Origin: DASXRA01 sp036558905 | Lineage (GTDB): Bacteria; Actinomycetota; Actinomycetes; Mycobacteriales; Jatrophihabitantaceae | Direction: 5' to 3' | DNA: 64,000 bases | Assembly (NCBI GenBank): GCA_036558905.1 | Contig: DATBER010000083.1 | Coordinates: 30,226 to 94,225, forward strand | Translations under genes and position numbers: made by a program | Shown here: piece after piece, positions 17,882 to 26,769 of the stretch | Numbering within the stretch: position 1 is the stretch's first letter | Layout of the letters: the number at the start of each line of letters is the position of its first letter | Notes under the pieces: model-generated | Database searches by the model: none | Told to the model about the DNA's origin: nothing | The model's input: only the letters and a program-made list of their open reading frames with translations

Positions 17882-19219
17882 TCAGCTGGTGAAGTAACCG
17901 TCCTTGATCGCCCGGTCCCACTCGAGCGACATGGCCGGCATGATGCCCAGCGGGAGCTCCGGCTCGGCGCGCCAGACGGTGTGCACGCCGGCCTGGAAGT
18001 GCTGCAGCGCGATGCGCGGGGGCGCGTCCATCCGGGCGAACATCGGCATGATCACCTCCTCGTACACGTCCCGGCTGTGGTCACGGCTGTTGCGCGAGAT
18101 GCCGAACAGCACGTTCGGCACCGGCTTGACGTCAGCGCCGCGCAGCTCCCGGGTCAGGCCCAGGTAGTGGTCGACGAGCTCGGCCCGGGCCGCGTCGCCC
18201 AGGCCGAGGCGGTCGGCCGTGGCGTTCGCGGCTGCGCACAGCGACTCCTCGACGGCGTGCGTTATGACGTACTCGCACTTGAACAGTGGCCGGACGAGCT
18301 GCTCGTGCCACTCGTCGAAGATCTCCTCCATCAACCAGGGCAGCCGCATCAGCGCCGACGGTCCCTCGGTGCCCAGCGCCTCCGGGCCGCGGTAGCGGGC
18401 CAGGTCGCGCCACGACCGCAGGTACAGCTCGTAGAACGGATCGTGCCGGTCGTGCGCCGTGGTCCGGATGCGCTCGTAGCCCTCGACCTTGCCGAGCGAT
18501 CCGCTCCACGCGTGCTGTCGCCGGGAGATGTAGCCGAACGGCGAGTTCTCGGCGGCCAGGATGCCCTGCACGTTCGGCACGCGCTGCGACAGCATGCAGA
18601 CCATGGGCCCGCCTGTCGAGTGGCCTTGCACGTAGATCGAGTACTCGGAGGACGGGAAGTGCCGGGCCATCGCGTGCGCCATGCCCGCCTCCATGGCCAG
18701 CGGCCAGCCGGCCATCCGGTCGTAGAAGCGGCTGCCCGGCCGGGCGTGCACGACGGTGCGGGTGCCGTACCGCATCCGCATCGACCGGTCGTGCCGCACC
18801 TGGTACTGGTCGGGCGTGATCGTCTCGCCGTCGAGCCAGATCGGCGTGCGGACGGTGCCGTCGGCGTTGATCGTGTCGCCGGGCCAGTTGCGGCTCGGAT
18901 CCGACAAGTACAGCCGTCCTGGGAATGTGCCGACTACGACCTTCCAACCGAACCGCCGCGCCATCGTCCGGGCCCACGGCTCCATCTGCCGCCAGTCGTC
19001 CTGGCCGCCGTGCAGGAAGAACGCGCCGATCCGTCGCCCGTCGGCGCCCACCGCGATCTCGTCCGGCTCGTATACGCGCACGCCGATCGTCCAGTCCAGG
19101 CCGACCGCGTGCACCTGGAACACGTCCTCGTGCTCGCGGGTCGCCCGCTCGGCGCGGGCGAGCACGGCCGCGGACGCCGCGACGCACCGCTCGCGGCTGA
19201 TCTCCTCGACGGCCGTCAT
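17882..19219 (-). CDS. Alpha/beta-hydrolase-fold protein, paralogue A of a tandem pair
   Basis: 445 residues. HGGQDDW at 70-76 (oxyanion-type HG motif) and a nucleophile elbow GHSTGG with Ser201 indicate an alpha/beta hydrolase. A late GVHTVW histidine may complete the triad. I do not recognise a named family. There is no signal peptide, so it is cytoplasmic. It is the last gene of the operon beginning at 29689 and overlaps its paralogue by four bases (ATGA). The two proteins align over their whole length. An esterase, lactonase or amide hydrolase acting on the imported compound would fit. Confidence 0.75.
   Translation of the reverse strand: MTAVEEISRERCVAASAAVLARAERATREHEDVFQVHAVGLDWTIGVRVYEPDEIAVGADGRRIGAFFLHGGQDDWRQMEPWARTMARRFGWKVVVGTFPGRLYLSDPSRNWPGDTINADGTVRTPIWLDGETITPDQYQVRHDRSMRMRYGTRTVVHARPGSRFYDRMAGWPLAMEAGMAHAMARHFPSSEYSIYVQGHSTGGPMVCMLSQRVPNVQGILAAENSPFGYISRRQHAWSGSLGKVEGYERIRTTAHDRHDPFYELYLRSWRDLARYRGPEALGTEGPSALMRLPWLMEEIFDEWHEQLVRPLFKCEYVITHAVEESLCAAANATADRLGLGDAARAELVDHYLGLTRELRGADVKPVPNVLFGISRNSRDHSRDVYEEVIMPMFARMDAPPRIALQHFQAGVHTVWRAEPELPLGIMPAMSLEWDRAIKDGYFTS
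18881..18932. repeat. Near-identical 52-base stretch shared by the tandem hydrolase genes (copy 1)
   Basis: These 52 bases match 20224-20275 with one mismatch by eye, in the part coding for GRLYLSDPSRNWPG. The surrounding parts of the two genes are clearly more diverged, which suggests gene conversion or very strong constraint here. Confidence 0.8.
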
Positions 19220-20589
19220 GCGGCTGGGACGACGAACCAGCCATTGACGATCGCGTCGTGCCATTGCTGCACGACCGCGGGCGTGATGCCCATCGGCAGG
19301 TCTTGTTCCGGCGTCCAGATCATGTGCACGCCGGCCATGAACCGGGTCAGCGCGATCTTGGGAGGCGGTGTCATGGCCGCGAACAAGGGCATGATCACCT
19401 CGGCGTACACCTCAGGACTGTGGTCGCGGCTGTCCTTGGAGATGCCGAAGAGGAACGGCGGCACGGGCTTGACGTCCGGGCCGGTCAGCGGCTCGGTGTA
19501 GCCGACGAACTGCTCGACCAGGGCTCGGGTCCGGTCCTCGTCCAGGCCGAGCCGCCTCGCCGACACCTCGGCGGCCGCGATCAGCGACGGGCGGATGTTG
19601 TGCGTGATCGGGTACTCGCACTTGAACCGCGGCCGCTCGGTCTGCTGGGCCCACTCTGCGAGGATCTCCTCCATCAGCCAGGGCAGTCGCATCAGCGCCT
19701 GCGGCCCTTCGCGTCCGAGTGCCTCCGGGCCGCGGTAACGGGCGAGGTCGCGCCAGGTGCGTAGGTACAGCTCGTTGAACGGGTCGCTCTTCGCCGGCGC
19801 CTTCGTGGCGGTCCGCTCGTAGCTCCCGATCTTGCCCAGGGTGCCGCCCCAGGTGTGCTTGCGGCCGTTCACGACGCCGAACGGGGAGTTCTCGGCGGCC
19901 AGCACGCCCGCGCAGTTCGGGACGCGCTGGCACAGCATCGACACCATGGGCCCGCCCGTCGAGTGGCCCTGAAAGTAGATGGAGTACTCGTCGACGGGGA
20001 AGTGGCGGCGGTTGGCCTCGACCATGCCGGCCTCCATGGCGGCCGGCCACGCGGCCATCCGGTAGTAGAACTGGCTTCCGGGCTTGGCCCGGGCCAGCGT
20101 TCGTACACCGTCGCGGGCCCGGTTACCGGCGTCCTTGACAATGTCGTACTGGTCGGGCGTGACGTATTCGCCGTCCAGCCAGATGGGGGTTCGGGCCGTG
20201 CCGTCCGGGTTCAGCGTGTCACCGGGCCAGTTGCGGCTCGGATCCGGCAAGTACAGCCGTCCTGGGAATGTGCCGGCGACCGTCTTCCAGCCGAACTTAC
20301 CGGTCAGCAACCGGGCCAGGGGCTCGACCTGCCGCCAGTCGTCCTGCCCGCCGTGCAGCAGGAAGCCGCCGATCTTCTTGCCGTCGCCGCCGACGGCGAT
20401 CGCGGCCGGGTCGGCCGGTTCGTACACGTGCACGCCGATGTCCCACTGCAGGCCGAGCGCCTCGACCCGGAAGACGTCCTCGCGCTCGGTATAGGGCCGG
20501 TCGGGCAGCGCGAGCACCTCCTCGGAGGCGTGGACGATGTCGTCGCGGGAGATGGTGGGGGCGGGCGTCCAATCGGTGACTGCGGTCAT
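19216..20589 (-). CDS. Alpha/beta-hydrolase-fold protein, paralogue B of a tandem pair
   Basis: 457 residues, the same architecture as the gene that follows: HGGQDDW, FPGRLYLPDPSRNWPGD, then the elbow QGHSTGGP. ATG at 20589 is chosen over one two codons earlier because the AAGGAAG ribosome site (about 20596-20602) leaves a proper spacer only for the later ATG. It probably arose by duplication and may differ from A in substrate range. It lies 11 bases after the reductase gene. Confidence 0.75.
   Translation of the reverse strand: MTAVTDWTPAPTISRDDIVHASEEVLALPDRPYTEREDVFRVEALGLQWDIGVHVYEPADPAAIAVGGDGKKIGGFLLHGGQDDWRQVEPLARLLTGKFGWKTVAGTFPGRLYLPDPSRNWPGDTLNPDGTARTPIWLDGEYVTPDQYDIVKDAGNRARDGVRTLARAKPGSQFYYRMAAWPAAMEAGMVEANRRHFPVDEYSIYFQGHSTGGPMVSMLCQRVPNCAGVLAAENSPFGVVNGRKHTWGGTLGKIGSYERTATKAPAKSDPFNELYLRTWRDLARYRGPEALGREGPQALMRLPWLMEEILAEWAQQTERPRFKCEYPITHNIRPSLIAAAEVSARRLGLDEDRTRALVEQFVGYTEPLTGPDVKPVPPFLFGISKDSRDHSPEVYAEVIMPLFAAMTPPPKIALTRFMAGVHMIWTPEQDLPMGITPAVVQQWHDAIVNGWFVVPAA
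20224..20275. repeat. Near-identical 52-base stretch shared by the tandem hydrolase genes (copy 2)
   Basis: Direct-repeat partner of 18881-18932, one mismatch by eye. The 1.3 kb spacing equals the gene spacing, so recombination between the copies would fuse the two genes into one. Confidence 0.8.
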
Positions 20590-20600
20590 CGGCATCTTCC

Positions 20601-21674
20601 TTAGCGTGATGCGGTTCGACGGGTCAGCACGCGTCGCAACTGCGGCGCGCACCCGGCCAGGCCGGGGTTGCTGCTGAGGTACTGGTAGGCGGGCCCGACG
20701 AGGGCGTGCAGGTTGTCCCAGCTCATCCCGCGGGCGCCGGTCTCGAGCTCGCCGATCAGGTCGACGACGCGGGCGTTGACGGTCATGGGCAGGCCGTGGC
20801 GGCGGCCGATGCGCACCAGTTCACCGCTGAGGAAGTCGACCTCGGTGCGCCGCCGGCGGACCTTGATGTCGTGCCACACGCCACTGTTGCCCTTCGCCGA
20901 ACCGCTCGGCAGGTTGGCGAGCTTCGCCGCGCAGTCGCCGCGGGCGAAGTCGGCCGGGTCGAAGCGCTCGTACGGTTCCAGCCGGATACCCTCGGCGGTG
21001 GCCGCCTCGAACGCCTCGGCGACGACCGCGAGCAGGATCCCGCGCACCCAGTCGTGGGCGTAGACGATCCGCGCGGGCAGATCGACCAGAGCGTTCACCG
21101 GCATGGTGGCGCCGTACACCTGCTTGGACCAGATGTATCCCCAGATGTTGCCGACCGACTCGGTGGGGAACGCCGGCCGTAGCAGGGCGGCCAGTTGGTC
21201 GGTACGCGGGCTGGCCGTGCCGTCCGGTTCGCCGATGTACACGACGCCATCGGTGTGCCGGGTGATCCGGCCCGGGGCCTCGCAGTTGCCGACGACGTGC
21301 ACCATCGCGGCGACGGTGCGTTCGGCGCCGATCGCGCCGGCGATGCGCCGGGCGTTCCAGCCGTTCTGCAGCGACACGACGGTGCTGTCGTCGTGCAGGT
21401 GCGGTTGCAGCGACTGGACGGCGGCGTCGGTGTCCTGGGACTTCACCGCGAGCAGCACGAGGTCGGCCGGTCCGGTCCACTCGTCCGGGGTGAGCACCGA
21501 GCCGAAGTCGACGTGGTACTCGCCGCGGACGCCGGCCACCCGCAGGCCGTTCTCGCGAATGGTCGCCACGTGCTCGGCATCCCGGTCGACCAGCATGACG
21601 TCGGCGCCGGCCCGGCGCAGCTCGGCGGCCGCGCATCCGCCCATGCCGCCCGCTCCCACCACGGTGATCGTCAC
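20601..21674 (-). CDS. Ketopantoate reductase (ApbA/PanE) family oxidoreductase
   Basis: 357 residues. The N-terminus has a GAGGMGG dinucleotide-binding loop (7-13). The C-terminal helical domain contains WSKQVYGATMPVNAL with the lysine that serves as catalytic acid in PanE-type enzymes. It likely reduces a 2-keto acid or oxidises a 2-hydroxy acid with NADP(H). The protein is longer than the roughly 300 residues of biosynthetic PanE and sits in a catabolic operon, so pantothenate synthesis is unlikely. The GTG start overlaps the amidase stop (GTGA). Confidence 0.82.
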   Translation of the reverse strand: MTITVVGAGGMGGCAAAELRRAGADVMLVDRDAEHVATIRENGLRVAGVRGEYHVDFGSVLTPDEWTGPADLVLLAVKSQDTDAAVQSLQPHLHDDSTVVSLQNGWNARRIAGAIGAERTVAAMVHVVGNCEAPGRITRHTDGVVYIGEPDGTASPRTDQLAALLRPAFPTESVGNIWGYIWSKQVYGATMPVNALVDLPARIVYAHDWVRGILLAVVAEAFEAATAEGIRLEPYERFDPADFARGDCAAKLANLPSGSAKGNSGVWHDIKVRRRRTEVDFLSGELVRIGRRHGLPMTVNARVVDLIGELETGARGMSWDNLHALVGPAYQYLSSNPGLAGCAPQLRRVLTRRTASR

Positions 21675-23005
21675 GCCGCCGCTCCCCGCCGCGAGGGCGG
21701 ACGCAGCTCGTGGTGCGCTGTGCCCTGCTGGTAGCGGGCGGCCAAATCGAGCGCCAGGTCGTCGTTGCCTCGCGCGGCGACGATGTGCACGCCGACCGGC
21801 AGGCCGCGCGTGGACAACCCGGCCGGGACGCTGACGCCAGGGAGCCCGGCCAGGTTGGCGGCACCGCGCAGCCGGTCGGCCACGCTGGCCCGGTTGCCGC
21901 TCCGCCCGGCCCCGAGCGGGCGGGCTGTGTCGGCGCGGGTGGCCGCCACGATCACGTCGCAGCGGGCGAACACGGCGGCGAAGGCGCGTTGGGTCACCCG
22001 CCGGGCCGCGAGCGCGGTCAGGTACTCGGTGGCCGGGATTTCGGCGCCTGAGCGCAGGCCGGCCTCCTGGCCCGCGTCGATCAGCCGGAACGCAGGATCG
22101 GCCAGCTCGGCGCGCAACGCGAATACAGCCTCGCTGAGCATGATGGTGTTGAGCGGCCCGGTCGGGTGGCCCAGCAGCTCACGCTCCAGCAGCACCGTCT
22201 CGCCGAGGGCGGTGAATTCGGCGACCGCCGCCGTCAGCGCCGGACCGATGTCGTCGTTCCAGTCGTCGGCCTCGTCGCCGAAGATTCCGATGCGTGGCCC
22301 ACGGACGGGCTCGGATCGGCCGGCCCGGCGGAGCCCGTCGAACACGGTGGCGCAGTCCTGGGCGGTGCGGGCCAGGACGCCGATCTTGTCGAGCGTGGGC
22401 GACAGGGTCAGTACGCCGTCGCCGCTGATCCGTCCCCGAGTCGGCCGGAACCCGGTGACCCCGCACAGCGCGGCCGGCCCGACGACCGAGCCGGCCGTCT
22501 CGGTGCCGAGTGCGAACGGCACCGCGTCGAGCGCCACCGCGATCGCCGAACCGCCGGACGAGCCGCCGGCGTAGCAGTTCGGCCGCCACGGGTTGGCGGC
22601 CGATCCCTGCAGCGACGCCCCGGCCGCCGAAGGACCGCCGTACCCGGCCAGCTCGGACATCGCCAGCTTCGCGGTCAGCACCGCTCCGGCCCGGACGAGT
22701 TGCCGCACGACTCGGGCGTCGCGCGCGAAGATCTGATCGGCGAAGTAGCGCGATCCCCAGGTGGTGGGCGCCCCGGCGGCGGCGAAGATGTCCTTGACGG
22801 CAAAGGGGATTCCGAGCAGCGGCTCGGACTCGCGCCCTCGTCGCCGGTCCGCTCGCGCGGCGGCCTCGGCGGCGCGCTCGGGCAGCGTGGCGGCCAGCCC
22901 GTGATGGTCGGCTACCGCACCGGCCAAAGCCCCGAGCGCCCGGCCGGTCAGCTCGGCGCTCGTCGTTGCGTGGCGGTCGAGGCCGGCGGCGAGGTCGGCG
23001 ATCAC
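21671..23005 (-). CDS. Amidase signature family hydrolase
   Basis: 444 residues with the Ser-cisSer-Lys triad of the amidase signature family: Lys71 in GIPFAVKD, Ser149 in GGSSGGS and Ser173 in GTETAGSVVGP. It should hydrolyse an amide or carbamoyl bond. A GTG at 23005, 17 bases after the dehydrogenase stop, is taken as the start. A CTG overlapping that stop is also possible and would add seven residues. It is part of the operon with an importer, an M28-like peptidase and two hydrolases, so an amide-containing substrate is a reasonable guess. Confidence 0.86.
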   Translation of the reverse strand: MIADLAAGLDRHATTSAELTGRALGALAGAVADHHGLAATLPERAAEAAARADRRRGRESEPLLGIPFAVKDIFAAAGAPTTWGSRYFADQIFARDARVVRQLVRAGAVLTAKLAMSELAGYGGPSAAGASLQGSAANPWRPNCYAGGSSGGSAIAVALDAVPFALGTETAGSVVGPAALCGVTGFRPTRGRISGDGVLTLSPTLDKIGVLARTAQDCATVFDGLRRAGRSEPVRGPRIGIFGDEADDWNDDIGPALTAAVAEFTALGETVLLERELLGHPTGPLNTIMLSEAVFALRAELADPAFRLIDAGQEAGLRSGAEIPATEYLTALAARRVTQRAFAAVFARCDVIVAATRADTARPLGAGRSGNRASVADRLRGAANLAGLPGVSVPAGLSTRGLPVGVHIVAARGNDDLALDLAARYQQGTAHHELRPPSRRGAAA

Positions 23006-23022
23006 TGACGGCCCGGGCCCGT

Positions 23023-23835
23023 TCAGAACGAGCTCCGCGGCTTCTCGACGCTGGCCGGCAGGGCGAAGCGTCCGACGAGCGAGCCGCCGTTGACTTGCAG
23101 GACCTCGCCGGTGATCCACGACGCCTCGGGGGACGCAAGGAAGGCCACCGCGCCGGCCACGTCGTCGGGGCGGCCCAGCCGGCCGAGTGGGATGCCACGC
23201 AGCACCTCGGCGCGGTACTCCGGCCGGGACACCTGTGTCGGCTTCGGCACCAGCCCGGGCGAGATCACGTTCACGGTGATGCCGTGCGGGCCGAGCTCGA
23301 GCGCCAGCACCTTGGCCAGCATGTGCACCGCCGCCTTGGACGAGCAGTGCGACACCCCGCCGCGTCGTGCTGACGACCCGGCGCCTGAACCGAACAGCAC
23401 GATCCGGCCGCCGCGGCCCTGCTCGATCATGCGTCGGGCCGCCGCCTGCGCCAGCAGGAAGTTTCCGACGACGTTCGTCTGCAGCTCCTGCTGGAAGAGC
23501 GCGACGTCCATGTCGACGGTCAACCCGAACGAACTGCGGCCGACGCAACCGACCAGGACGTCCAGTGATCCGAACCGGTCAGCGACAGCGTCGACCAAGG
23601 CGGCGCACTCGTCAGCCGACCGCACATCGGCCGACCGCGCGGCGACGTCGCCGTCCGGGACCTGCTCCCGCAACTGCCGCTCGGCGGCGTCGGTGACCTC
23701 GGGACGCAGGTCGCTGATCAGGACGTGGTCGCCGTCGCGCGCGAGGCGCTGCGCGCAGGCCAGCCCCATGTTCTGGCCGACACCGGCGACGAGCACCGCC
23801 CGACCGGTGCCGGCCAGTTGGTCGGCCGCCGTCAC
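23023..23835 (-). CDS. SDR-family protein with the catalytic tyrosine replaced
   Basis: 270 residues with a classical SDR fold. The cofactor loop reads AGVGQNMG (17-24) and the Asn-Asn-Ala-Gly segment is altered to VGCVGR. Ser150 and Lys167 are in place, but the residue four before the lysine, normally the catalytic Tyr, is His163 (SHCSSK). A TAC to CAC change is enough. The protein may use another acid, work on an unusual substrate or be catalytically impaired. The GTG start overlaps the permease stop. Confidence 0.83.
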   Translation of the reverse strand: MTAADQLAGTGRAVLVAGVGQNMGLACAQRLARDGDHVLISDLRPEVTDAAERQLREQVPDGDVAARSADVRSADECAALVDAVADRFGSLDVLVGCVGRSSFGLTVDMDVALFQQELQTNVVGNFLLAQAAARRMIEQGRGGRIVLFGSGAGSSARRGGVSHCSSKAAVHMLAKVLALELGPHGITVNVISPGLVPKPTQVSRPEYRAEVLRGIPLGRLGRPDDVAGAVAFLASPEASWITGEVLQVNGGSLVGRFALPASVEKPRSSF

Positions 23836-25607
23836 GCCGCCTGCCTCAGGCCGAACCGGGCGGTGAGGCGTCGGAACGCCAGTGCCACCAGCATGAGCAG
23901 CACGGTGACGAACACGCCGAACGACGCCAGCTCGGGGATCTCGCCCTGGGTCCACAGCGTGTAGATCTGCACGGACACCAGCTGCGTGCCCGGCGTGTAG
24001 AGCAGCAACGCCACCGACAGTTCCTTCATCGACAGCAGGAAGATGTAGATGAACGCGCCGGTCAGCGATGCTGCCATTAGCGGCAGCACGACCTTGAAGA
24101 ACGTGCGGAACCATCCAGCGCCGCTCATGCTCGCCGCCTCCTCGAGCTCCCGGCCGATCTGCAGCAGGGCGGGAGACGAGAAGCGCATGCCGTACGGGAT
24201 GTACTTGACGCAGAAGGCGATCACCAGGATCCACAACGTGCCGTACACCGGAATGGGCAGGTCCAGGTACGCCTGCAGGAGGGCGACGCCGAGGACCACG
24301 CCGGGGAACACGAGCGGGGCGGTGACGACGTACTCGAGCGCCGACCGGAAGCGGATCGACGTGCGCACGACCACCCAGGCGGCCATCGCGCTGAGCAGCA
24401 CCGACGCGAGGGCGGCCGTGACGCCGACCTCCAGGCTGTTCAGCAGCGAGGTGTAGATGTCGTGGTTGTGGACCAGATTGCTGAAGTTGTCGAGGGTGAC
24501 CGAGTGCAGGGCCGACCAGGACGGGATCTCGTACCGGGGCAGCAGCGCGGCCCAGAGCATGACGAGCAGCGGCAGCAGCAGGACTATCGGCAGCAGGATC
24601 ACCAGGAAGGCGGTCAGCCAACGCCAGCGCCCGAGCTCGACCTTACGCGGGCGAACCCCCTTGCCGCTGACCGTCACGTACTTGCCGGCCTGCCGGGTCG
24701 TGTACGTGTAGTACCACAGGGCGATCGACACGAAGGCGATCAGCACCAGCCCGTACGCAGCGGACAGGCCGTAGCGCGGCCGCAGCGCCGAGCTGATGTT
24801 CAGGTAGACCTGGGTGGTCAGCACCTTCACCCCGCCCGGGATGCCGATCAGCGCAGGTGTCTCGAAGCTCTCCAGGCTGGTCACGACGTTCAGCAGCAGC
24901 ACGGCGAGCACCGTCGGTTTCGACAGCCGGGCTGTGATCCGGAAGAACGTGGCCAGCGGGTTCGCGCCCGACATGGCCGCGGCCTCTTGCATGCTGGCGT
25001 CGTTCGACCGGAACGGCCCCACCATGAGCAGGAAGACCACCGGTACCGACTGCAGGCCGTGCACCAAGATCATGCCTGGCATGCTGAACAGGTCGAACGG
25101 CGGCGACGACGTGCCGAACAGCTGCTCCAGCCAGACGTTGAGGATTCCGTTCTGCGGGCCGAGCAGCAGGATCCATCCGATCACCGTGATGACGCCCGGC
25201 ACGGCCAGCCCCGCGTACGCGCTGACGTAGGCGAAGCTGCGCAGTGGCGTGTCGGTGCGCTCGGCGATCCAGGCCAGCACCGTCCCGATCGGCATGGACA
25301 CCAGGGCACTGCCCAGAGCGAAGATGACCGAGTTCAGGGCGAGGTGCCACAGGTCGCCCGTGCCGCTGACGATGTCCGCGAAGTTCTGCGTGGTCGCCGC
25401 GCCCTCGTTCGGGCCGATGTCCACCTGGAAGGCCGAGCGCACCAGGTAGACGAAGGGTATCGCGACCAGCGCGCCGAGCACGACCAGCAGCACGACGAAC
25501 AGCGCGTTGGGCGTGCGCCACTCGATCCGTGTCCGCCGGCGCCGGCCCTCGTCGGGCGCCGGCGCCTCGTCGCGAGTCGCCTCCGGTGCGGTCACCAAGT
25601 CGGTCAT
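23832..25607 (-). CDS. Fbp-type ABC importer, double permease (system 1)
   Basis: 591 residues, two fused permease halves with about 12 membrane segments. Each half carries an EAA-type loop: QEAAAMSGANPL near 207-218 and EEAASMSGAGWF near 489-500. This layout is typical of the FbpB/AfuB/2-aminoethylphosphonate group, whose single permease gene serves as both halves of the channel. The binding protein and ATPase lie upstream in the same operon. Similar permeases elsewhere carry Fe3+, phosphonates, thiamine or organic acids, so the family name does not give the ligand. Confidence 0.9.
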   Translation of the reverse strand: MTDLVTAPEATRDEAPAPDEGRRRRTRIEWRTPNALFVVLLVVLGALVAIPFVYLVRSAFQVDIGPNEGAATTQNFADIVSGTGDLWHLALNSVIFALGSALVSMPIGTVLAWIAERTDTPLRSFAYVSAYAGLAVPGVITVIGWILLLGPQNGILNVWLEQLFGTSSPPFDLFSMPGMILVHGLQSVPVVFLLMVGPFRSNDASMQEAAAMSGANPLATFFRITARLSKPTVLAVLLLNVVTSLESFETPALIGIPGGVKVLTTQVYLNISSALRPRYGLSAAYGLVLIAFVSIALWYYTYTTRQAGKYVTVSGKGVRPRKVELGRWRWLTAFLVILLPIVLLLPLLVMLWAALLPRYEIPSWSALHSVTLDNFSNLVHNHDIYTSLLNSLEVGVTAALASVLLSAMAAWVVVRTSIRFRSALEYVVTAPLVFPGVVLGVALLQAYLDLPIPVYGTLWILVIAFCVKYIPYGMRFSSPALLQIGRELEEAASMSGAGWFRTFFKVVLPLMAASLTGAFIYIFLLSMKELSVALLLYTPGTQLVSVQIYTLWTQGEIPELASFGVFVTVLLMLVALAFRRLTARFGLRQAA

Positions 25608-25650
25608 CCCGTTGTCCTCACCCCACGTGACCAGGCGCGATCGCTCCGGC

Positions 25651-26760
25651 TCAGCTCACGAACGCCTTCTGCATCAGCGCCTGCCACTCGGTGTACTTCT
25701 GCGCGTACTCGTCCACCGAGTACTTGGTCGACAGGTCCTCGGACGGGAAGTTGACGTCGCCCAGCCCGGGCGTGGTCACGTCGGTGCGGGGGGACAGGAC
25801 GCCCTGCCCGACCATGAACTTCTGGCCGTCGGCGCTGTGCAGGTAGTCGATGAACATGAGCGCGGCGGCTGGATGCTTGGCTTTGCCGATCACGCCGTCG
25901 CTCCCGCCCGCCGCCGGAGCCGGCGGAATCGCGACCCAGTCGAGCGGATCGCCGTGCGTCTTCAGCTTGATCACGTCGGACAGGCCGAGGTTCGGCGACA
26001 GCGGTACCTCGCCGGATGCGACGAGGTCGGCGAGCGCAGCCGCGGTCACGTCCTGCACGCGGATGTTCTGCGCCTTGAGCTTGTCGACGAAGTCGGCGCC
26101 TTTCGCGTCGACGACCACCCCGAGCCAGTTGATGCCGGTCGTGTGACCGCTGATCGTTATCTTGCCCTTCCACTTCGGGTCGAGCAGGTCGTCGAGCGTC
26201 TTGGGCGCCTCCGCCTTGGTGATCAGCTTGGTGTTCCAGCCCATGACGGTGTAGTCCTCGCGGTCGGCCGCGTAGTAGACGTCCCCCTTCTTCGCGCCGG
26301 CCTTGAGCGTGTCGGCCGGTTGCTGGTTCACGCTGGGGGAGTAGTACTCGGCCAGGTAGCCGGCGGCTTGGGCCTGCGGCATGTCCGTGTTCGCCATGCC
26401 GAGCAGGTCACCGCCCACCTTGTTCGCCGAGTACTCCGCCTTGAGCCGGGTGAGCAGGTCGGTCGCCTTGCCCAGATACGTGGTGACCTTGATGTCCGGG
26501 TGCAGCTTGCCGAACTCCTTGGCCGCTGCCTGGGTGGCCGTGTTGGACGTGTACACGACCAGCTGGCCCTCGGACTTGGCCTGCGCCTCGAGCTTGCTCT
26601 GCCGGTCGTTACCCGCGTAGGTCAGGAGGTCGCCGCCCGGCGAGCTGCCGCCGCCCTGGCCGGCCGAGGAGTGCGACGAGCACGCGGCGAGCGCGGCGAC
26701 GAGCAGCACCCCGGCGACCACGCAGGTCAGTTCGGACAGGTGACGGTGCTTGGTCGACAT
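25651..26760 (-). CDS. Fbp-type ABC importer, solute-binding lipoprotein (system 1)
   Basis: 369 residues with a lipobox at Cys27 (ALAACSS). The mature protein has the Fe3+/polyamine-type binding-protein pattern: LVVYTSNTATQAAAKEFGK early, then KTLDDLLDPKWKGKI, and a late HPAAALMFIDYLHS. I do not see a clear tyrosine pair typical of true ferric-binding proteins, and the enzymes around it point to an organic ligand. Confidence 0.88.
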   Translation of the reverse strand: MSTKHRHLSELTCVVAGVLLVAALAACSSHSSAGQGGGSSPGGDLLTYAGNDRQSKLEAQAKSEGQLVVYTSNTATQAAAKEFGKLHPDIKVTTYLGKATDLLTRLKAEYSANKVGGDLLGMANTDMPQAQAAGYLAEYYSPSVNQQPADTLKAGAKKGDVYYAADREDYTVMGWNTKLITKAEAPKTLDDLLDPKWKGKITISGHTTGINWLGVVVDAKGADFVDKLKAQNIRVQDVTAAALADLVASGEVPLSPNLGLSDVIKLKTHGDPLDWVAIPPAPAAGGSDGVIGKAKHPAAALMFIDYLHSADGQKFMVGQGVLSPRTDVTTPGLGDVNFPSEDLSTKYSVDEYAQKYTEWQALMQKAFVS

Positions 26761-26769
26761 GGCTGTCTC

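Noticed and set aside
25651..26760. Assigning the Fbp-type importers to ferric iron uptake
   Set aside because: The family name alone suggests iron, but no siderophore or heme genes are near, catabolic enzymes are interleaved, and I see no clear ferric-ligand tyrosine pair.
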